Assembly: GCF_001632775.1 (NCBI RefSeq)
Contig: NZ_CP015249.1
Coordinates: 910,686-974,685, forward strand
Length of the DNA: 64,000 bases
Reading direction: 5' to 3'
Origin: Dokdonella koreensis DS-123
Lineage (GTDB): Bacteria; Pseudomonadota; Gammaproteobacteria; Xanthomonadales; Rhodanobacteraceae
In this document: positions 39,999 through 48,738 of the stretch, one piece after another
Position numbering within the stretch: the stretch's first letter is position 1
Layout of the letters: each line of letters starts with the position of its first letter
The notes under the pieces: model-generated
What the model was told of the DNA's origin: nothing
Database searches by the model: none
The model's input: only the letters and a program-made list of their open reading frames with translations
Made by a program: the position numbers and the translations under genes

Positions 39999-40946
39999 AT
40001 GCCCTCGACCCTAGCCGTCCTGATGGACCCGATCGACGCGATCCGGGTCAAGAAGGACTCGACCTTCGCGATGCTGCTCGAGGCGCAACGGCGCGGCTGG
40101 GCGCTGCTGTACATGACCCAGGGCGACCTGGCGCTGCGCGCCGGGGTTCCGTACGCGCGGCTGGCGCCGCTCGTGGTCCAGGACGACCCGGACGACTGGT
40201 TCCGTCTGGGCGACCGGGAATGGCGCGACCTGCGCACGGTCGACCTGGTGCTGGCGCGCAAGGACCCGCCGGTGGACGAGCAGTTCGTCTACGACACGAT
40301 GGTGCTGGAACTGGCCCAGCGCGGCGGCGCCCGCGTGGTCAACGATCCGCGCGGCCTGCGCGACGCCAACGAGAAGCTGTTCGCGCTGGAATTCCCCCAG
40401 TGCATCGCGCCGACCCTGGTCGCGCGCGATGCCGGCGAACTCAAGCGCTTCGTGGCCGAGCACGGCCAGGTCGTCCTCAAGCCGCTGGACGGCATGGGCG
40501 GTCGCGGCATCTTCCGCTCGCACCACGGCGATCCCAACCTCAACGTCATGCTGGAGACGCTGACCGGCAACGGCCGGCAGCTGGCGATCGCGCAGAAGTT
40601 CATCCCGCAGATCGACGCCGGCGACAAGCGCATCTTGCTGATCGACGGCGAGCCGGTGTCGTACGCGCTGGCCCGCATCCCGCAGGGCGACGAGTTCCGC
40701 GGCAACCTGGCCGCCGGCGGCAAGGGCGTGGGCGTCGCCCTGTCCGAGCGCGACCGCTGGATCGCCGCCCAGGTGGCGCCGGAGCTCAGGCGCCGCGGCC
40801 TGGTCTTCGTCGGGCTGGACGTGATCGGCGACTACCTGACCGAGATCAACATCACCTCGCCGACCTGCATCCGCGAGCTGGACGCGCAATACGGCATCAA
40901 CATCGCCGGCCAGCTGTTCGACCGGCTCGAGGCGACCTGGCCCTGA
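39999..40946 (+). CDS. gshB: Glutathione synthetase
   Basis: The 315-residue ATP-grasp enzyme joins gamma-Glu-Cys to Gly. It starts STLAVLMDPIDAIRVKKDSTFAML in part. It contains VVLKPLDGMGGRGIFR, LLIDGEPVSYALARIP and LTEINITSPT, all family hallmarks. Length matches E. coli GshB (316). The ATG at 39999 gives the conserved N-terminus. It is divergent from pilG and overlaps tonB (TGATG), the same arrangement as in Xanthomonas-type genomes. Confidence 0.97.
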   Translation: MPSTLAVLMDPIDAIRVKKDSTFAMLLEAQRRGWALLYMTQGDLALRAGVPYARLAPLVVQDDPDDWFRLGDREWRDLRTVDLVLARKDPPVDEQFVYDTMVLELAQRGGARVVNDPRGLRDANEKLFALEFPQCIAPTLVARDAGELKRFVAEHGQVVLKPLDGMGGRGIFRSHHGDPNLNVMLETLTGNGRQLAIAQKFIPQIDAGDKRILLIDGEPVSYALARIPQGDEFRGNLAAGGKGVGVALSERDRWIAAQVAPELRRRGLVFVGLDVIGDYLTEINITSPTCIRELDAQYGINIAGQLFDRLEATWP

Positions 40947-41800
40947 TGGCCGCGCCCGGCATCGCCGACCGGCTCGGCGTCACCTTGCTGTTCTCGGTGC
41001 TGGCGCATGCGGTGGTCGCGCTGGGACTCACGTTCGACTACGAGAAGGCCGCGCCGCGGCTGCCGTCGCTGGACGTGATCCTGGTGCAGTCCGCCAGCGG
41101 CGAGCGGCCGGACAAGGCCGATTTCCTCGCCCAGGCCAGCAACAGCGGCGGCGGCGACGCCGAGCAGCCGCTGCGTCCCAGCGAGCGCCTGTCCAGCCCG
41201 GTGCCCAAGGCGACCGAAGGCATCGCGCCGGTGCCCACCGAGGATGCGGCGCCGCGGCCGACGCCGGCGCGGCCCGACGAGATGCTGACGCGCCAGCAGT
41301 CCGATTTCAGCGTGCGCACCGACCGCGAAGCGCACGAGACGCCGCCGGTGCCCGAGGCCGCCCAGCGCGACGCGCTGCAGCGCCGGCTGGAGATGGCGCG
41401 GCTGGCCGAGGAGTTGCAGCGCGAATCGCAGCGCTACGCCAAGCGGCCCAAGCGCAAGTACATCTCGGCCAATACGCGCGAATACGCCTATGCCGCCTAC
41501 ATGCGGGCCTGGGTCGCGCGGGTCGAGCGCATCGGCAATCTCAACTACCCGGACGACGCGCGCAGGAACAAGCTGCAGGGCGAGGTGATCCTCACCGTCG
41601 GCCTGGGGCGCGACGGCAGCCTGCGCAGCGTCGACGTCATCAAGTCCAGCGGCCACAAGGCGCTGGACGAGGCGGCCGAACGCAGCATCCACCTGGCCGC
41701 GCCGTTCCCGGTCGTTCCCGACACCGACGAGAAGATCGACGAGCTGTACATCACCCGGACCTGGCAGTTCCTGCCCGGCGACGTCCTGCGCACGCAGTGA
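40946..41800 (+). CDS. tonB: TonB energy transducer protein
   Basis: The 284-residue protein has a single N-terminal membrane helix (about 12–28, TLLFSVLAHAVVALGLTF). A long, partly disordered and charged periplasmic stretch includes an alpha-helical, Glu/Arg-rich region (about 130–170). A TonB C-terminal domain ends it (about 190–280: YPDDARRNKLQGEVILTVGL, AAPFPVVPD). The ATG at 40946 overlaps the gshB stop by one base, so translation is coupled. Compared with the gene at 21909 it lacks a Pro-rich hinge. No exbB/exbD is nearby. Confidence 0.92.
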   Translation: MAAPGIADRLGVTLLFSVLAHAVVALGLTFDYEKAAPRLPSLDVILVQSASGERPDKADFLAQASNSGGGDAEQPLRPSERLSSPVPKATEGIAPVPTEDAAPRPTPARPDEMLTRQQSDFSVRTDREAHETPPVPEAAQRDALQRRLEMARLAEELQRESQRYAKRPKRKYISANTREYAYAAYMRAWVARVERIGNLNYPDDARRNKLQGEVILTVGLGRDGSLRSVDVIKSSGHKALDEAAERSIHLAAPFPVVPDTDEKIDELYITRTWQFLPGDVLRTQ

Positions 41801-41885
41801 GGCGCCGCTGCGGCTGCGCCGTGCGGCCCCGCTGTCCGGGGCGTGAACGGCTCGCCGGCGCATGGTTGTCCCCGATGCGGCGCCG

Positions 41886-41891
41886 TACAAT
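41886..41891 (+). promoter_or_regulatory. Candidate -10 (TACAAT) giving a leaderless yqgE transcript
   Basis: TACAAT ends six bases before the ATG at 41898, so a transcript started at normal distance would begin at or next to the start codon. TGGTTG 17 bp upstream is a weak -35. No Shine-Dalgarno sequence precedes the ATG. Confidence 0.45.
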
Positions 41892-41897
41892 GCGCCC

Positions 41898-42464
41898 ATG
41901 CACGAAACGAGCGGACTCGCCAACCAATTGCTGATCGCGATGCCGGCCCTGCGCGACTCGAATTTCGCGCGCAGCGTCACGTTCGTCTGCCAGCACGGCG
42001 AGGACGGCGCGATGGGCTTGCAGATCAACCGGCTGTCCGAATACCGGCTCGGCGACCTGCTGGACCAGATGTCGATGCGCTCGGACCTGACCGACGTGAA
42101 CGATGCGCCGGTCCTGATCGGCGGCCCGGTGCAGCCCGAGCGCGGCTTCGTGCTGCACTCCCCGCACGGCGAATGGGAGTCCTCGTTCCGCATTTCCGAG
42201 CGCATCAGCGTGACCACCTCGCGCGACATCCTCGCGGCGATCGCCGAGGGCAACGGTCCGCGCCAGTCGCTGGTGACGCTGGGCTATTCGGGCTGGAGCG
42301 CCGGTCAGATCGAGCAGGAGCTGCGCGAGAACGCCTGGCTGACCGCGCCGGCCAGCGAGCAGATCCTGTTCGAGACGCCGTTGGACCGGCGCTGGCAGGC
42401 CGCCGCCGCGATTCTCGGCGTCAGCGACCTGGTGCAACTGGCCGGCTATGTCGGCAACGCCTGA
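41898..42464 (+). CDS. yqgE: YqgE/AlgH family protein
   Basis: The 188-residue protein belongs to the conserved UPF0301 family: LANQLLIAMPALRDSNFARSV in part, MGLQINR, VLIGGPVQPERGFVLH and LVTLGYSGWSAGQLE-like LGYSGWSAGQIEQE. Its function is unknown; in P. aeruginosa the homologue AlgH was linked to alginate regulation. It is almost always next to ruvX, as here, where the genes overlap by 17 bases. Confidence 0.95.
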   Translation: MHETSGLANQLLIAMPALRDSNFARSVTFVCQHGEDGAMGLQINRLSEYRLGDLLDQMSMRSDLTDVNDAPVLIGGPVQPERGFVLHSPHGEWESSFRISERISVTTSRDILAAIAEGNGPRQSLVTLGYSGWSAGQIEQELRENAWLTAPASEQILFETPLDRRWQAAAAILGVSDLVQLAGYVGNA

Positions 42465-42915
42465 ATCCTTCCTCACCGTGCTCGGCTTCGACTACGGCAG
42501 CCGCCTGATCGGCGTGGCGGTCGGCAACCGGCTGGCCGCCAGCGCGCGTGCGCTGGCGACGATCGGCAACGGCAGCGGCGGCCCGGACTGGGCGCCGCTG
42601 GACGCCCTGGTGCGCGACTGGACCCCGGACGCCTTCGTGGTCGGCCTGCCGCTGACGCTCGACGGCGGCGAGCAGGCGGCCACGCGCGGCGCCCGCGCCT
42701 TCGCCGCGGCATTGCAGCGCCGCTACGGCCGGCCGGTCTTCACCGCCGACGAACGCTATACCTCGCGCGAAGCGAGCCGCCGGTTCGCCGACCAGCGCGC
42801 GCGCGGCACCGCGCGCCGCAAGGACGCCAAGGCGCTCGATGCGCTGGCCGCGCAGATCATCCTGGAGGCCTGGATGGCCGCCCCCGACATTCCGGACCTT
42901 CCGAGCGCCCCATGA
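42448..42915 (+). CDS. ruvX: Holliday junction resolvase-like YqgF/RuvX
   Basis: The 155-residue RNase H-fold protein starts LGFDYGSRLIGVAVGN, with the catalytic-type first Asp. It continues with FVVGLPLTLDGGEQ, DERYTSREA and the last Asp in KDAKALDALAAQIIL. The family acts in pre-16S rRNA 5' maturation and has been proposed as a junction resolvase. It starts within yqgE and its stop overlaps pyrB (ATGA). Confidence 0.94.
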   Translation: MSATPESFLTVLGFDYGSRLIGVAVGNRLAASARALATIGNGSGGPDWAPLDALVRDWTPDAFVVGLPLTLDGGEQAATRGARAFAAALQRRYGRPVFTADERYTSREASRRFADQRARGTARRKDAKALDALAAQIILEAWMAAPDIPDLPSAP

Positions 42916-43853
42916 CCCGATCCACCGCTACCGCCGGCGACCTGCCGCACCTGATCACGCTGCGCGATCTGGCACCGGCGCAGATCCTCGGCCTGCTCGA
43001 CCGTGCCGCCGACCTGCGGCAGCGCTTCGCCGCCGGCCCCGCGCCGACGGCGCTGCTCGACGGCCGCACGGTGGTCAACCTGTTCTTCGAGCCGTCCACC
43101 CGCACGCGCACCAGCTTCGAGCTGGCGGCGCGGCGCCTGGGCGCCACCGTGGTCAACTTCGACATCGCCAGCTCGTCCACCAGCAAGGGGGAAACGCTGG
43201 AGGACACGCTGGCGACGCTCGAGGCGATGGGCTGCGATGCGTTCGTCGTCCGCCACAAGGAGAACGGTACGCCGGCGCGCCTGGCGCGTCACGCGCGCCG
43301 CGCCGCAATCCTCAATGCGGGCGACGGCAACCATGCGCACCCGACACAGGGCCTGCTGGACGCGCTGACGATCCGTGACGCCAAGCCGCGGGTCGGGGAC
43401 CTGCGCGTGGTGATCTGCGGCGACGTGCGCCACTCGCGCGTGGCGCGTTCCGACGCCGAGGTGCTCGCCGCGCTCGGCGTGCGCCAGATCCGGCTGTGCG
43501 GTCCGGCACCGCTGCTGCCGGATCCGGCCGACTTTCCCGGCTGCGCGCTCCACGACGATTTCGACGAGGCGATCGCCGGTGTCGACGTCGTCATCATGCT
43601 GCGGCTGCAGAAGGAGCGCATGGCCTCGGCGATGATCGCCGACGAGCGCGACTACTACGCCCGCTACGGGCTGGACCCGGCGCGCCTGGCGCGCGCGGCG
43701 GCCGGCGCGATCGTGCTGCATCCGGGGCCGATGAATCGCGGCATCGAGATCGCCGACGAGGTCGCCGACGGGGCGCAATCGCGAATTCTGGACCAGGTCG
43801 CCAACGGCGTGTTCGTACGCATGGCGGCCCTGGCCACGCTGCTGGACCGCTGA
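42912..43853 (+). CDS. pyrB: Aspartate carbamoyltransferase catalytic subunit
   Basis: The 313-residue enzyme makes carbamoyl-aspartate for pyrimidine synthesis. Motifs are FFEPSTRTRTSFELA (carbamoyl phosphate binding), SSSTSKGETLEDT, HPTQGLLD and HPGPMNRGIEI. No pyrI regulatory gene follows, consistent with the class that works without it or with a PyrC-like partner encoded elsewhere. ATGA overlap with ruvX. Confidence 0.97.
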   Translation: MTRSTATAGDLPHLITLRDLAPAQILGLLDRAADLRQRFAAGPAPTALLDGRTVVNLFFEPSTRTRTSFELAARRLGATVVNFDIASSSTSKGETLEDTLATLEAMGCDAFVVRHKENGTPARLARHARRAAILNAGDGNHAHPTQGLLDALTIRDAKPRVGDLRVVICGDVRHSRVARSDAEVLAALGVRQIRLCGPAPLLPDPADFPGCALHDDFDEAIAGVDVVIMLRLQKERMASAMIADERDYYARYGLDPARLARAAAGAIVLHPGPMNRGIEIADEVADGAQSRILDQVANGVFVRMAALATLLDR

Positions 43854-43883
43854 CACTTTTTTCATCCGATCAGGGAGAACTTC

Positions 43884-45569
43884 ATGGGCATCCTTAGCAA
43901 ACGCCTCGCGCTGGCCTGTGCGCTGGTCGCGCTCGCCGCCTGCGGCAAGAAGACCGATCCGGCCGATCCGCTCGGCTACGTGCCGGCCGATACGCCTTAT
44001 GTCGCGGCCAACGTCGAGGTCCTGCCCGACGCCACGGTCGAGGTGTTCGCGACGCAGATGAAGGCGTTCTGGCCGCTGATGTTCGAGCAGGTCCGCCCGA
44101 TCGTGGGCGAGCTGGAGAAGGATCCCAAGCACGCCGACGCCGCGCGCGTGGTACGCGCGCTGTTCGACGAGATCGCGCCGCGCGACACGCCGGAGAAATG
44201 GGCCGAGATCGGCTTCGGCACGAAGGTCCGCTCGGCGATCTACGGCGTCGGCCTGGTGCCGGTGCTGCGCCTGGAGCTGGCCGATGCCGAGGCGTTCCGC
44301 GCGACCGTGGCCCGGGTCGAGGCCAAGGCCGGCACCACGCTGGGTACCGGCCGCATCGGTGACCAGGACCTGTGGATCGTCGACGGCGGCAAGGTGCAGG
44401 GCCTGATGGCGATCCAGGGCACGCACCTGGTGCTGACGGTGGCGCCGGCCGAAGCCGACGAGGCGCTCAAGCGGCGCCTGCTGGGCCTGGACCGGCCCGA
44501 GCAGTCGCTGGCGGCGTCCGGCGCCCTGACCGCGCTGAACCAGGCCGAAGGCTACCTGCCGTACGGCAGCGGCTACGTCGACCTGCGCCGCATCGTCGCG
44601 CTGATCGACCGCGATCCGGGCTACCAGGCCTTTGCGCGCCTGGCCGAGGAAGCACCGCCGGCACTCGACGAGACCTGCCGCGGCGAGCTCGACGCGATCG
44701 TCGCCAAGGCGCCGCGCGCGAGCTTCGGCTATACCGTGCTCGACGCCGGCCACATGACGATGCACAGCCTGCTCGAACTCGATCCGGCGCTCGTGCAGGG
44801 CCTGCAGGGGCTGGCGGTGTCGCCGCCCGGGTCCGCGGCGACCGGCGATGCGCTGCTCGACCTCAGCTTCTCGCTGCCGGTGCTCAAGGCCAAGGCCTTC
44901 GTCGAGAAGCAGGTCGATGCGATCGTGGCCGCACCGTATCGCTGCGAAGCGCTCGCCTTCGTCAACGAAGGCGCGCAGGACCTCCAGCAGAAGCTCGACC
45001 AGACCGTGCCGCCGCCGCTCAGCGACCTGACCGGCCTGCGCCTGAGCCTGGACCGCTTCACGTGGAAAGGCCAGGACAAGCCCGACTTCGCCGGCAAGCT
45101 GCTGATCGCCAGCGACGATCCGGCCACCCTGGTCAGCATGGCCCAACTGGCCGTGCCGACGCTGCGCGACGTGCAGCTGACCGCCGGCGGCGCGCCGGTC
45201 GACCTGCCGCTGCCGCCGGAAGCGGCCGGTTTCGTCGATTTCGCGCAGGCGGCGCTGGCACCCAAGGCGCTGGCCCTGGCGTTCGGCACCGGCGCGGCGG
45301 CGACCGACCTCGGCACCTGGCTGGCCGAACCGGCCGCCACCGATGCGCAGCTGCTCGGCTTCCGCTACAGCGGCCGGCTCTACGGCGTGATCGGCGACGC
45401 CACGCGGCGCTTCGCCGACGCGATGCCGGAGGAGCAGCGCGACGCGATCGACAGCCAGCTGCGCCTGTATGCGCTCTACGAGCAGTGGTTCAAGCGCTTC
45501 GACCAGCGCGTCCGGGTGACGCCGAAGGGCCTGCTGATCACCCAGGACGTCGAGTTGGCCAAGCCGTAG
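43884..45569 (+). CDS. Large putative lipoprotein of unknown function
   Basis: The 561-residue protein has a lipoprotein signal peptide (ALACALVALAAC, Cys at residue 20), so it should be anchored in an outer or inner membrane leaflet facing the periplasm. The mature part lacks membrane helices and contains repeated small alpha/beta-like units (for example VLRLELADAEAFRATVARVE; DLSFSLPVLKAKAFVEKQVDAI in part). I recognise no enzyme motif. AGGGAGA at 43872–43878 fixes the start. It begins 30 bases after pyrB, with a possible separate role; a hairpin-forming sequence follows the stop. Confidence 0.8.
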   Translation: MGILSKRLALACALVALAACGKKTDPADPLGYVPADTPYVAANVEVLPDATVEVFATQMKAFWPLMFEQVRPIVGELEKDPKHADAARVVRALFDEIAPRDTPEKWAEIGFGTKVRSAIYGVGLVPVLRLELADAEAFRATVARVEAKAGTTLGTGRIGDQDLWIVDGGKVQGLMAIQGTHLVLTVAPAEADEALKRRLLGLDRPEQSLAASGALTALNQAEGYLPYGSGYVDLRRIVALIDRDPGYQAFARLAEEAPPALDETCRGELDAIVAKAPRASFGYTVLDAGHMTMHSLLELDPALVQGLQGLAVSPPGSAATGDALLDLSFSLPVLKAKAFVEKQVDAIVAAPYRCEALAFVNEGAQDLQQKLDQTVPPPLSDLTGLRLSLDRFTWKGQDKPDFAGKLLIASDDPATLVSMAQLAVPTLRDVQLTAGGAPVDLPLPPEAAGFVDFAQAALAPKALALAFGTGAAATDLGTWLAEPAATDAQLLGFRYSGRLYGVIGDATRRFADAMPEEQRDAIDSQLRLYALYEQWFKRFDQRVRVTPKGLLITQDVELAKP

Positions 45570-45594
45570 GCCGCAGCGGATAGGGTACGACCGC

Positions 45595-45620
45595 GGCCGC
45601 CGTCCGTCAGGGCGGCGGCC
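45595..45620. terminator. Hairpin between convergent genes
   Basis: GGCCGCCG (45595–45602) pairs with CGGCGGCC (45613–45620) around a 10-nt loop. It lies 25 bases after the lipoprotein stop and overlaps the last codons of the convergent adaptor gene, so it could serve the lipoprotein transcript. No T-run follows. Confidence 0.45.
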
Positions 45621-46629
45621 GTTCGCCGGCCGTTCGCGCCGGCGTCGCGACGAACACGTCCACGCGCAGGCCGACCGGCAGCGGCGGCTGGCCGTCCAGT
45701 GTGATCAGCGCTTCGAGGATCTTCGCGTCCTGCTTCTCCGCCGGATCGCCCGAGGTCTGGTTGCGCGGTCCCATGCGCCGGCTGACATGGGCCACCCGGC
45801 CGGCGAAGCGCTGCCCGGGAAATGCATCGCTGCTGACGTAGGCGTCCTGGCCCACCCGGATGCGGGCGATGTCCAGTTCGTCGACATCGGCGCGCACCTG
45901 CAGCCGGCGCAGGTCGCCGATGCGCGCCAGCGGGATCGGCGCCAGCGCCACCACGGTCTCGCCCTCGCGCTGGTCGCGCTTGAGCACGGTGCCGTCGATC
46001 GGCGAGCGGATCAGGCTCTTCTCGAGCAGCGCCGCGGCGCGGTCGCGGTCGGCAACGGCCGCCGCCAGCGCTGCTTCGGCCGCAGCCAGGTCCTCGCGGC
46101 GCGCACCGGCCTTCAGCAGCGCCAGGGCCGCCGCGGCACGCTCGCGCTCGGCGCGTGTCGCGGCTGCCTGGGCGTCGGCCTGCTCGCGCTGCTCGATGCT
46201 GATCAGGCCGCGCTCGGCGATGGACCGGCGCCGCGTCGCTTCGGCCGCGGCCAGCCGCTCCTGTGCCGCCGCCGCCGCGAGCACGGCCGCGGCCTGGTCG
46301 ATCTCCTCGGTCCGTGCGCCGTTGCGCAGGCGCTCGTGCTCTGCGCTGCGCAGCGCGACCTGCGCTTCGGCCGCGGCCACGGCGGCGCGGTACTCGCTGT
46401 TCTCGATCTCGGCCAGCAACTGGCCGGCGACGACACTGTCGCCCTCGTCGATCAGCACGCGTGCCAGCCGCCCCGACAGCTGCGGAATGATGACGCGCTC
46501 CTCGCTCGCCGGCTCGACCAGGCCGCCGGCGGCGACGCGTGTGCCGGCGTCCGCGGTGGCCGGCGCGGGCGCCGGGGCCCCGCCACAGCCGGCGAGCGCG
46601 AGCAGGAAGACGATGAGGGTCGGGCGCAT
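45607..46629 (-). CDS. HlyD/DevB-like efflux adaptor lipoprotein
   Basis: The 340-residue membrane-fusion protein has a lipobox (LALAGC, Cys15). It continues with the first half of a biotinyl-lipoyl domain (GRLARVLIDEGDSVVAGQLLAEIENSEY in part), a long Ala/Glu-rich coiled-coil hairpin (about 85–200), the second half (SLIRSPIDGTVLKRDQREGE in part) and a beta-barrel. It would bridge the inner-membrane exporter to an outer-membrane channel such as TolC. The ATG at 46629 is used; a TTG at 46650 overlaps the ATPase stop (TTGA) and would add seven residues. It is the third gene of the exporter operon. Confidence 0.88.
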   Translation of the reverse strand: MRPTLIVFLLALAGCGGAPAPAPATADAGTRVAAGGLVEPASEERVIIPQLSGRLARVLIDEGDSVVAGQLLAEIENSEYRAAVAAAEAQVALRSAEHERLRNGARTEEIDQAAAVLAAAAAQERLAAAEATRRRSIAERGLISIEQREQADAQAAATRAERERAAAALALLKAGARREDLAAAEAALAAAVADRDRAAALLEKSLIRSPIDGTVLKRDQREGETVVALAPIPLARIGDLRRLQVRADVDELDIARIRVGQDAYVSSDAFPGQRFAGRVAHVSRRMGPRNQTSGDPAEKQDAKILEALITLDGQPPLPVGLRVDVFVATPARTAGERPPP

Positions 46630-46646
46630 GGGACGACGAGGTTCGT

Positions 46647-47372
46647 TCAAGGCGGGGAAAGCGGAGGGTCGGGCGGCCGGGGCGGACGGCGGTCGTCCTT
46701 CAGGTGGCCGTCCTCCAGGTGCAGGATACGATCGCCGAACCGCTCCATGCGCGGATCGTGGCTGACGACGACCACCGCGCAGCCGTCCTGGTGTGCCAGG
46801 GCGTGCAGCACGCCGGCCACCTCCTGGCCGGTGCGCCCATCCAGCGCCGCCGTCGGCTCGTCGGCCAGCAGCAGTTCCGGCCGGCCGGCCAGGGCGCGGG
46901 CGATCGCCACGCGCTGCTTCTGCCCGCCGGACAGTTCCGCCGGAAAATGGGCCTGCCGATCGCCCAGCCCGAGGCGTTCGAGCAGGTCGCCCGCCACCGC
47001 GCGCTGGCGCGCCCGCGGCACCTGCTTGAGGTCGAGCGCGATCGCCACGTTTTCCCAGGCCCGCAGCGTCGGGAACAGGTTGTAGTGCTGGAAGACGAAG
47101 CCGACGTGGCGCAGCCGCAGCTGGGCCAGGGCCTCCGGCCCGCGGCCGGCGAGCGCCTGCCCGAACAGCTCGACCTCGCCGCCGGTGGGGCGCAGCAGGC
47201 AGCCCATGACCTGCAGCAGCGTCGTCTTGCCCGAGCCGCTCGGGCCGAGCAGCAGCGTCAGCTCGCCGGCACGGATCGTCAGGTCGATGCCGCGCAGCGC
47301 CTCGAACGCGGTCGCGCCGTGGCCGTAGACGACCCGGGCACCGGCCAGGCGCACGACGTGGCCGCCGCTCAC
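46647..47372 (-). CDS. ABC exporter ATPase (DevA/LolD/MacB type)
   Basis: The 241-residue ATPase has Walker A GPSGSGKT (43–50), the Q-loop FVFQHYNLFP, the signature LSGGQKQR and Walker B LLLADEPTAALD. It is of the MacB/LolD/DevA class that powers extrusion of lipoproteins, glycolipids or peptides through mechanotransmission. The GTG at 47372 overlaps the permease stop (GTGA), so translation is coupled. Confidence 0.92.
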   Translation of the reverse strand: MSGGHVVRLAGARVVYGHGATAFEALRGIDLTIRAGELTLLLGPSGSGKTTLLQVMGCLLRPTGGEVELFGQALAGRGPEALAQLRLRHVGFVFQHYNLFPTLRAWENVAIALDLKQVPRARQRAVAGDLLERLGLGDRQAHFPAELSGGQKQRVAIARALAGRPELLLADEPTAALDGRTGQEVAGVLHALAHQDGCAVVVVSHDPRMERFGDRILHLEDGHLKDDRRPPRPPDPPLSPP

Positions 47373-48514
47373 TGGAACACCGTCGTCGGATCGATGCGGA
47401 TCAGCCGCCGTACCGACACCACCGCGCCGAGCGCGCACATCAGGATCGTCAGGATCGCCAGCAGCAGCGCCAGCCACGGCGGCATCGCCACGGCGACGTT
47501 GGTCCGCGAGGACAGCGCGACGACCGCGAGCACGGCCGCCATGCCGCCGGTGTAGCCGAACACGGCGCTGATCGCCGCCTGCTTGAGGATGACGCGGTTG
47601 AGGTAGGCGTTCGGTGCGCCGATCGCGCGCAAGGTGGCGTACTCGGGCAGCCGGTCCATCGTCGTCGCGTACAGCGTCTGGCCGACGATGACGATGCCGA
47701 CGATCAAGCCCAGCGAGGCCGCCAGCAGCAGTGCCGATCCGGCGCCGGTCGTGATCATCCAGTACGTCTGCGCCTGCCGCGCCAGGTCGCGCGCGTGCCA
47801 GACGTCGACCGCGCCGAGCCGCTGCTTGAGTGCGCGGCGCACCGCCTCGGCATCGGCACCGGCGGTCGTGCGGACGAGCAGGTAGGTGGTCTGCGTGTCC
47901 GGAAAGCCGGCCAGCCGCAGGGCATTGCGGTGATGCGTGAACACGTAAGGGCTCTGCGTGAAGGTGCGGATGCCCTGGGTGAAGCCGACCACGCGCGCGC
48001 GCCGGCGGTTGATCTCGACGGTATCGCCGATCGCGCGCACGCCGAGCTTGCCGGCGTAGAGGCGGTCGATCACGACCGCGTCGTCCTGCTGCAGGTCGGC
48101 GATCGCGCCCTCGGCGAGGTTCCACGGCGCGCCCTGGCCCGTGGCCGGGTCGAAGCCGACGATGCCGACGCTCTCGCTGCCGCCGTCCGGGCGTGTCCAG
48201 AAGCCGAACTGCATCATCAGCGGATCGACGCGCGCCACGCCCGGCACGCCCAGGGCCTCGTGCCGCCGCCGCAGCTCCAGGCGGCCGGCGATGTCGAGGT
48301 TGGTGGTGCCGGCCGGGGTGATCCAGAGGTCCGCGTCGGTATGGTCGACCAGGCCGGAGGTCGTGCGCGTGAACCCGACCAGCAGGCCCAGCTGCACGCC
48401 CATCAGCATCACCGCGAAGACCACGCCGATGATCGTCGCGGCAAACCGTGCGCGGTCGTGCGCCAGGTTGCGCCAGGCCAGCAGCGAGGTGCCGGCGATG
48501 CCGGATCGGCGCAT
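47369..48514 (-). CDS. ABC exporter permease, FtsX/DevC-like
   Basis: The 381-residue permease has four membrane helices: one N-terminal (about 23–45, ATIIGVVFAVMLMGVQLGLL in part), then three near the C-terminus (about 255–285, 305–330, 340–370). A periplasmic domain lies between. The sequence LPEYATLRAIGAPNAYL is the coupling region of FtsX-domain permeases. Together with the ATPase and HlyD-type adaptor it forms a DevBCA-like system. The substrate is unknown. A secreted protein gene lies 224 bases upstream on the same strand, which may or may not be connected. Confidence 0.9.
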   Translation of the reverse strand: MRRSGIAGTSLLAWRNLAHDRARFAATIIGVVFAVMLMGVQLGLLVGFTRTTSGLVDHTDADLWITPAGTTNLDIAGRLELRRRHEALGVPGVARVDPLMMQFGFWTRPDGGSESVGIVGFDPATGQGAPWNLAEGAIADLQQDDAVVIDRLYAGKLGVRAIGDTVEINRRRARVVGFTQGIRTFTQSPYVFTHHRNALRLAGFPDTQTTYLLVRTTAGADAEAVRRALKQRLGAVDVWHARDLARQAQTYWMITTGAGSALLLAASLGLIVGIVIVGQTLYATTMDRLPEYATLRAIGAPNAYLNRVILKQAAISAVFGYTGGMAAVLAVVALSSRTNVAVAMPPWLALLLAILTILMCALGAVVSVRRLIRIDPTTVFQ

Positions 48515-48698
48515 CAGGGACGGCTCCGTCCGGCGCGACGACGGTACTTCGCGGGGTCGGGCGTCGAGCTGCCTTTCGGGCCCGGTATGAAGTGTCGAAT
48601 CATTCCCGCCAAAGGAGCATCGGCGTCCGCCAGGGGGAACGATTGTTCCAGAAGCGGGGCGTTCGTGCTGTCGGTCCGCCCCATCGCCCCCCGGACCG

Positions 48699-48726
48699 CG
48701 CGCCCCGCCGTCGCCGGCGGGGCGCG
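48699..48726 (-). terminator. Strong hairpin after the beta-helix protein gene
   Basis: A 12-bp perfect GC stem (48699–48710 with 48715–48726) with a TCGC loop lies 12 bases after the stop at 48739. No T-run follows, so it may act with Rho or protect the mRNA 3' end. Confidence 0.5.
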
Positions 48727-48738
48727 CATCGCCTGGGA

